A stretch of DNA of 64,000 nucleotides, from contig NZ_LFBV01000002.1 in assembly GCF_001905345.1 (NCBI RefSeq), positions 310,001-374,000 on the forward strand, given 5' to 3'. Shown here piece by piece: positions 59,901 through 64,000 of the stretch (positions are counted from its first letter, which is position 1; every line of letters begins with the position of its first letter). The position numbers and the translations under genes were made by a program. Under the pieces are notes generated by a model. It searched no databases, was not told where the DNA came from, and worked only from the letters and a program-made list of their open reading frames with translations. Source of the stretch: Streptomyces uncialis. Lineage in GTDB: Bacteria > Actinomycetota > Actinomycetes > Streptomycetales > Streptomycetaceae.

Positions 59901-59977
59901 GCTCGGCGCGGGCGGGGCTCAGGCCGACCACGTCGGTGGTGTCGCCCTCGGCATCCGAACGCTCGGCGCGGGCGGGG
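59901..59977. repeat. 17-bp direct repeat, two copies 60 bp apart
   Basis: GCTCGGCGCGGGCGGGG at 59901-59917 and 59961-59977 in the non-coding space between convergent genes. Confidence 0.7.
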
Positions 59978-60040
59978 CGTCAGGGAGAGCGCGGACGCGG
60001 ACGACACGCTCGCCGAGTGCGCTCCGGGCGGGCGCGGGGC

Positions 60041-60310
60041 TCAGGCGGCGTGCGGCTCGGAGCCGGTCGGGGCGGCGGTGGCGGCGGGGGCCGCCCGGGT
60101 GGGGCGCGGCAGGGTGGCGGGGCGCGGACCCCGCGCGGGCGGACGCTGACGGGCCTCGGACCACTCCATGACCAGCCGCTGGTACTCGCGCCGCTGTTCG
60201 GTGCTCAGTCTGCCGCCCGCGCGTGTCCACAGCGCGCGGATGTCCTCGTTGACCTCGGCGGCCGTGCGTGGCGCCTCGGTCCGGTGGGCCGGATCGGAAG
60301 TCGTGGACAT
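60041..60310 (-). CDS. Conserved small protein, 89 aa
   Basis: The ATG at 60310 starts MSTTSDPAHRTEAPRTAAEV. The core NEDIRALWTRAGGRLSTEQR, then REYQRLVMEWSEARQR, is a pair of helices of a kind often seen in streptomycete small proteins. The C-terminus is Pro/Ala-rich and disordered. Function unknown. No Shine-Dalgarno site, but a good -10 hexamer lies 7 nt upstream, so translation is probably leaderless. Confidence 0.7.
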   Translation of the reverse strand: MSTTSDPAHRTEAPRTAAEVNEDIRALWTRAGGRLSTEQRREYQRLVMEWSEARQRPPARGPRPATLPRPTRAAPAATAAPTGSEPHAA

Positions 60311-60317
60311 ACGGCGA

Positions 60318-60323
60318 ATCATA
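60318..60323 (-). promoter_or_regulatory. -10 hexamer of a leaderless promoter
   Basis: On the minus strand TATGAT lies exactly 7 nt before the ATG at 60310, placing the transcription start at the initiation codon. Confidence 0.5.
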
Positions 60324-60580
60324 CGGTTTTGGTTGTGAGGATCTCGTCAGATTTACGCGGGTTCTTGATCTTGACGTACCGTCGGCCCGGCGTGAGCCCG
60401 GGCACCCGGCACGGTCACCCGCCCGGCCGGTTGCCTCCCGGCACGATGTGACCGTACGAGCCGGGGCCCGGGTCGGTCGCGTCCGGTGGTCCCTTCCGGC
60501 GAGGGCGGCCGGTGTCGTCGCGGACGCGCTACGGGAGCGGCGGACCGGGAGCCGCACCGGGGAGTGCGTCCCGGTACGGG

Positions 60581-61435
60581 TCAGGAGGCCGCTATACGGC
60601 GCAGCCGTTCCTCGTCGCTCGTGCGCGGGCAGGTGGCACAGGCCTCCGCCGGGCGGATCGTGTAGTAGAGGCAGCAGCCGAGCCGGGTACGGGTGGGATG
60701 GGTCCGGCCGTCGGCCGAGGTGAGATTGCGGAACGCGGCGCCCCCGGGGTAGGGGGAAACGGCGCCGGGAAGCACCGCGTCCGCCTCGCGGACCCCGCGG
60801 TCCTCCTCGTCGAGCATCCGGCCGAGGTACCAGATGGCGGAGACCAGGTCGTCGCTCACCATGCCCCACAGCGCGCGGGGACCGCGGCGTACCCGGGGAC
60901 CGGTCGCCGCGAGCAGCGGTCGGACGTGGTCGGCGAGGGCGGCGCGCAGTTCGGCGCGCAGCGACTCCTCGTCGGGCAGCACCCGGACGCCGGGCAGTCC
61001 GGCGGCGGGGTCGCCGGGCAGGCAGGAGAAGCCGCCGGGGACGATCTCGTAGCGGTCGCTCGTCCGGCTGATCCGCAGATCGGCGGGGCGGACGCGGGGC
61101 ACCCGCCGTTCGAGGTACCAGGGGCCGCTGATGAGCAGCGCCGCGGTCCACAGATAGCCGTGCAGTGCGCGGGAGGCGACGACATCGGGCCGGGCCTCGT
61201 GGTCGTAGCGCAGGCGGACACCCGCCGCGTGGTTGTCCAGCCAGGCGTGGAGGAAGTCCTCACGGCACGCCAGTTCCGCGCCGTCGAACCAGCCCTGACG
61301 GACCGTCGCCGAGGGTTCGGCGGTGTGGACGTCGAGGGCGGGACAGTAGGCGATGAGGCGCTGGTAGGTCGCGGTCAGCAGGGCGGAACAGCTCACGGCA
61401 GGGGCGGGCGGGGCCGACGCCGGGGCCAGGAACAC
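60581..61435 (-). CDS. FhuF-like siderophore ferric reductase (2Fe-2S)
   Basis: 284 aa, using the GTG at 61435 (AGGAG 5 nt upstream); the GTG at 61441 overlaps that site and the ATG at 61507 is too far. The C-terminal cluster motif is GCCLYYTIRPAEACATCPRT (C-C-x10-C-x2-C), which ligates a 2Fe-2S centre in FhuF proteins. The body has ELACREDFLHAWLDNHAAG and SAIWYLGRMLDEEDRG. It would reduce ferric iron in imported siderophore and so release it in the cytosol. An iron box lies upstream, and the siderophore synthesis genes are divergent. Confidence 0.85.
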   Translation of the reverse strand: MFLAPASAPPAPAVSCSALLTATYQRLIAYCPALDVHTAEPSATVRQGWFDGAELACREDFLHAWLDNHAAGVRLRYDHEARPDVVASRALHGYLWTAALLISGPWYLERRVPRVRPADLRISRTSDRYEIVPGGFSCLPGDPAAGLPGVRVLPDEESLRAELRAALADHVRPLLAATGPRVRRGPRALWGMVSDDLVSAIWYLGRMLDEEDRGVREADAVLPGAVSPYPGGAAFRNLTSADGRTHPTRTRLGCCLYYTIRPAEACATCPRTSDEERLRRIAAS

Positions 61436-61518
61436 GGACACTCCTAGAACACCGTCAGGGAACGGGGGTGGGGGGCATGAGAAAATCGGGGTGACGGACG
61501 GCGGCAAATCCGTCGGGC

Positions 61519-61537
61519 TAAGGAAAGGCTCACCTTA
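61519..61537 (-). promoter_or_regulatory. Iron box (DmdR/IdeR-type) of the FhuF-like gene
   Basis: TAAGGAAAGGCTCACCTTA, 14 of 19 positions matching the TTAGGTTAGGCTAACCTAA consensus, about 80 nt upstream of the GTG at 61435. Fe(II)-DmdR binding would repress the gene in iron-replete cells. Confidence 0.7.
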
Positions 61538-61584
61538 CTAGCACCGGTGGGGTGACACGCCAATCAACATGACGCCAGGACGAA

Positions 61585-61615
61585 TTGACATTCTTAGGCA
61601 TGCCTAACCTAAGCT
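61585..61615 (+). promoter_or_regulatory. Siderophore promoter with iron box
   Basis: A perfect -35 TTGACA (61585-61590) and a TAAGCT -10-like hexamer (61610-61615). TTAGGCATGCCTAACCTAA (61594-61612), 15 of 19 to the iron-box consensus and dyad-symmetric, lies between and over them. Strong evidence for iron repression of the ATP-grasp/IucC operon. Confidence 0.8.
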
Positions 61616-61635
61616 CTCGGCTCGTGTTCCCGATC

Positions 61636-62835
61636 ATGAGGATGTACCTGCTCGCGCTGAACCCCACCGACTCCGTCACCGAGGGGTTCCTCCCGGCCGC
61701 GCGGACCCTGGGTCTGGGGGTCACCGTGCTCACGGACCAGCCCGCCGCGCACCGCGCGCGGTACCCGGACACCGAGGTCCTGGAATGCGATGTACGGGAC
61801 TTCCGGGCGGTGATCTCGCTGATCTCGGCCCGGCGCCCCCCGGACGCGGTGTTCACCAACAGCGACCATCTCCAGACCCAGGCCGCGCTCGCGGCCGAGT
61901 ACTTCGCACTGCCCGCGAAGGACTGGCGGGCGGCCCTGCGCACCAAGGACAAGGCCCTGCTCAGACGGCATCTCGCGGCGGCCGGGGCGGACCGGGTGTT
62001 CTCCCTGGAGATCCCCGGCCGCACCCCGCCCGCCGAGGTCCTGGCCACCACCGGCGAGCCGCCGTTCCCCTGTGTGGTGAAACCGCGCGAGGGGGTCGCC
62101 AGCGAGGACGTCGTCATGGCCGGTACGGCCGGGGAGCTGCTCGCGCGCTGCGAGGAGATCCGGGCCCGCCGCCCCGGGACCGCGCTGGTGGTGGAGGAGT
62201 TCCTGGAAGGCGAGCTGTACACCCTGGAGACCCTCGGTGACGGGCGGACCAGGCATGTGCTCGGCGGATTCCGCACGGAGCTCTCCCCCGCCCCGTACTT
62301 CATCGAGGAACGTCTGAGATTCGTCCCCGCCCATCCCCCGGACGTGGTGTCCCGGATAGTCTCCCAACTCGACGCCCTGGGTGTGGGCTTCGGTTCCTGC
62401 CACACCGAATTCGTGGTGGGTCCGGACGGCCGCGCCCGGATCATCGAGGTGAATTACCGGGCCATCGGGGACCAGTGCGACCTGCTGCTCGCCGAACTGC
62501 TCGGCATTCCGCTCTTCGAGCATGTCCTGCGCACCCATCTGGGTGAACCACTGCCCGCCGACCTCGGCGCCCGCACGGACGGCGCCGCGCTCCTCGACTA
62601 TCCGTACGCGCGCCACCCCGGCACCCTCACCGCGGCCCCCGGCCCCGCCGATCTGACCTTCGGTGACGTCCGGCTGACGTACCGTCCGCTGCGGGAGACC
62701 GGTGAACGGCACGACCTGTACCACACCAACCGCGACATCCTCGGTGTCGTCCGGGCGACCGGCCGGGACCAGGGCTCCGTGGACACCGCCGTACGGGACT
62801 TCCTGGCCGCCCAGCAGTGGGAGATCACACCGTGA
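61636..62835 (+). CDS. ATP-grasp ligase of the siderophore locus
   Basis: 399 aa from ATG 61636 (MRMYLLALNPTDSVTEGFLP); ATG 61642 is also possible. The frame upstream overlaps the promoter, so 61585 (a TTG within the -35) is not a start. The ATP-grasp signs are PCVVKPREGVASEDVVM (Lys), ALVVEEFLEGELYTLE (ATP-contact Glu), and FGSCHTEFVVGPDGRARIIE, then VNYRAIGDQCDLLL (metal-binding E/N). It probably forms an amide or ester bond in siderophore assembly. The stop overlaps the IucA/IucC start by 4 nt (GTGA). Confidence 0.8.
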   Translation: MRMYLLALNPTDSVTEGFLPAARTLGLGVTVLTDQPAAHRARYPDTEVLECDVRDFRAVISLISARRPPDAVFTNSDHLQTQAALAAEYFALPAKDWRAALRTKDKALLRRHLAAAGADRVFSLEIPGRTPPAEVLATTGEPPFPCVVKPREGVASEDVVMAGTAGELLARCEEIRARRPGTALVVEEFLEGELYTLETLGDGRTRHVLGGFRTELSPAPYFIEERLRFVPAHPPDVVSRIVSQLDALGVGFGSCHTEFVVGPDGRARIIEVNYRAIGDQCDLLLAELLGIPLFEHVLRTHLGEPLPADLGARTDGAALLDYPYARHPGTLTAAPGPADLTFGDVRLTYRPLRETGERHDLYHTNRDILGVVRATGRDQGSVDTAVRDFLAAQQWEITP

Positions 62836-64000
62836 CCGAACGGACCGCCACGGACGAGGACCGGCATCTCGTCCGGGTCCTGAGCGCCCTGCTCCGGGAG
62901 GACGTGGCCGGGCTGCGCACCCGGACCACCCGGGTGGAACGGGCCGACGGGAGCTGGCTGCGGCTGCCGCTGCCCGCAGGCGGCTCATTGACCCTGCCGG
63001 TGGAACCGGACGGCTTCCAGTGCGAGCTCGCCGCCCGGCTGCCGCTGCTGCGCCACGAGGACGGCGGGGGCGCACCGTCCGACCTGACCACCACCGACGC
63101 GGTGCTCGGCGCGCTCAAGGACCTGGCCGACCCGCCGGACCGGCCCGGCTTCGACGCGTTCGCCGAGGAGTGCCGGCTGTCCCTCACCGCGGAGCTGCTG
63201 CACCGCGACACCCGTGACGAGATCACGGCGCGGCTCAGCGGCACCTACGGTCCCGACCCCGCCCGCTGGACGGACCCGCTCCCCTTCGACGCGCTCGCCG
63301 CCCGGCTCGACCACCCCGTCTACCCCACCGGGCGCGGGCGCAGCGGTCTGACGCCCCGGCAGCTTCGCTCCTACGCGCCGGAGTTCCATCCGGCGTTCCG
63401 GCTGCGCTGGCTCGCCCTGCCCCGGACCACCGTGACCGACGAGGGACTGAGCACGACACCCGGCTGGCCGTCACCGTCCGAGCTGGGGCTCGACCGCGCG
63501 CTCGACGACGACCATGTCGCCCTGCCCGTCCATCCCCTGACCCTCGGCCGCCCACTGGCGGACGCCCTCGCGCAGCGGGGGCTCACCGGCCGGGCGCGGC
63601 TCGCCGACCGGCCGCACACCGAGGTCGTGCCGACCCTGTCCATGCGGACCGTGGCCCTCACCGGCCGGCCCGGGGTCCATCTGAAGCTGCCGCTGGCGAC
63701 CGCCACCCTCGGACGGCTCAACCGGCGCACCATCAAACCCGGCACCCTGCTCGACGGCGCCGTCTGCCAGCGTCTCCTCGCGGCGGTCACCGCACGGGAA
63801 CCCCGGTTCGCGGACACGGTGCTGCACGCCGACGAGACCCGTTACGCGCACGCCGGGCATGAGCTGCTCGCCGTGCTGCGCCGTGGCTGGCCGGACGGAC
63901 TGGACGGTTCGGTGGTGGTGCCGATGGCCGCGCTGACCGCCCCGGAGCCGGGCGGCGCCCTGGTGATAGACCGGCTCGCGGACCGCTTCCACGGCGGCGA
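62832..64000 (+). CDS. IucA/IucC-family siderophore synthetase (partial, 3' end beyond window)
   Basis: GTG at 62832; 389 codons are visible and the frame is still open at the end of the window. The N-terminal part of an NRPS-independent siderophore (NIS) synthetase is recognisable: DHPVYPTGRGRSGLTPRQLR, EFHPAFRLRWLALPRTT, ALPVHPLTLG, VVPTLSMRTVALTG and HLKLPLATATLGRLNRRTIK (the IucA/IucC ATP-binding region). These enzymes adenylate a carboxylate such as citrate or succinate and couple an amine or alcohol. The FhuF-like domain expected at many C-termini would lie outside the window. Translationally coupled to the ATP-grasp gene. Confidence 0.85.
   Translation, partial: MTERTATDEDRHLVRVLSALLREDVAGLRTRTTRVERADGSWLRLPLPAGGSLTLPVEPDGFQCELAARLPLLRHEDGGGAPSDLTTTDAVLGALKDLADPPDRPGFDAFAEECRLSLTAELLHRDTRDEITARLSGTYGPDPARWTDPLPFDALAARLDHPVYPTGRGRSGLTPRQLRSYAPEFHPAFRLRWLALPRTTVTDEGLSTTPGWPSPSELGLDRALDDDHVALPVHPLTLGRPLADALAQRGLTGRARLADRPHTEVVPTLSMRTVALTGRPGVHLKLPLATATLGRLNRRTIKPGTLLDGAVCQRLLAAVTAREPRFADTVLHADETRYAHAGHELLAVLRRGWPDGLDGSVVVPMAALTAPEPGGALVIDRLADRFHGG

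Noticed and set aside
61585-61635. Upstream start (TTG at 61585) for the ATP-grasp protein
   Set aside because: That TTG is the first half of the -35 TTGACA, and the intervening sequence is the iron box. Translation must start downstream of the promoter.

Overview
The window is GC-rich DNA with the strong G/C third-position bias of an actinomycete. A complete AmfS/SapB-type morphogenetic lanthipeptide cluster, SARP and ECF regulators, Tat-exported enzymes and iron boxes of the DmdR/IdeR type point to Streptomyces or a close relative. No rRNA, tRNA, CRISPR array or intact insertion sequence was seen. Most of it looks like chromosomal accessory or regulatory DNA, with many short intergenic tandem repeats and strong hairpin terminators.

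Layout. Positions 1-2165: three small genes of unknown function and a secreted glycine-repeat (PGRS-like) protein. 2784-4579: a CGNR-type regulator divergent from an MFS exporter. 4832-8035: a very large Tat-exported beta-propeller/amidohydrolase. 8370-9989: a DUF3618/DUF4235 envelope-stress pair whose usual holin partner survives only as a C-terminal scrap. 10284-15458: two STAS-like proteins, a YbdK-type carboxylate-amine ligase, a metallophosphoesterase and two unknown proteins. 16117-21327: an adenylate kinase paralogue, a DUF4259 protein, a TmrB-like P-loop protein, an amidinotransferase-fold enzyme, a small membrane protein and a ClC channel. 21499-23052: a TetR repressor divergent from an alpha/beta hydrolase, with two matched palindromic operators between them. 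23235-24440: an exported serine hydrolase.

24728-29361 is a five-gene operon in which every junction is a 4-base stop/start overlap: ECF sigma factor, anti-sigma domain fused to a polytopic membrane domain, ABC ATPase and two further membrane proteins. 29374-37429 holds a GNAT acetyltransferase, a large SARP/NB-ARC/TPR activator divergent from a 14-TM exporter, and a second exporter. That second exporter has a 159-nt leader made of a tiny upstream ORF and a long base-paired element that covers its ribosome binding site. It is followed by an MmpS-like lipoprotein. 37861-45737: an O-methyltransferase, a DUF4230 protein divergent from a GH109-type oxidoreductase/glycosidase, an exported protein, a DUF1266 protein and a secreted S33 tripeptidyl aminopeptidase.

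46225-53667 is the amf (ram) cluster: amfR convergent to amfT-amfS-amfB-amfA. It is expected to make and export a SapB-like class III lanthipeptide surfactant for aerial growth. 54498-56685 is a second CGNR/MFS divergent pair with a promoter and a perfect inverted repeat. 56740-60310: a GNAT, a PHP metallohydrolase cotranscribed with an XRE regulator, a membrane protein and a leaderless small gene. 60581-64000 is an iron-regulated NRPS-independent siderophore locus: an FhuF-like reductase divergent from an ATP-grasp ligase and an IucA/IucC synthetase that runs off the window. Each side has an iron box.

The least explained items are the structured leader at 35317-35475, the sigma/anti-sigma/ABC operon, and the repeated CGNR-MFS arrangement.
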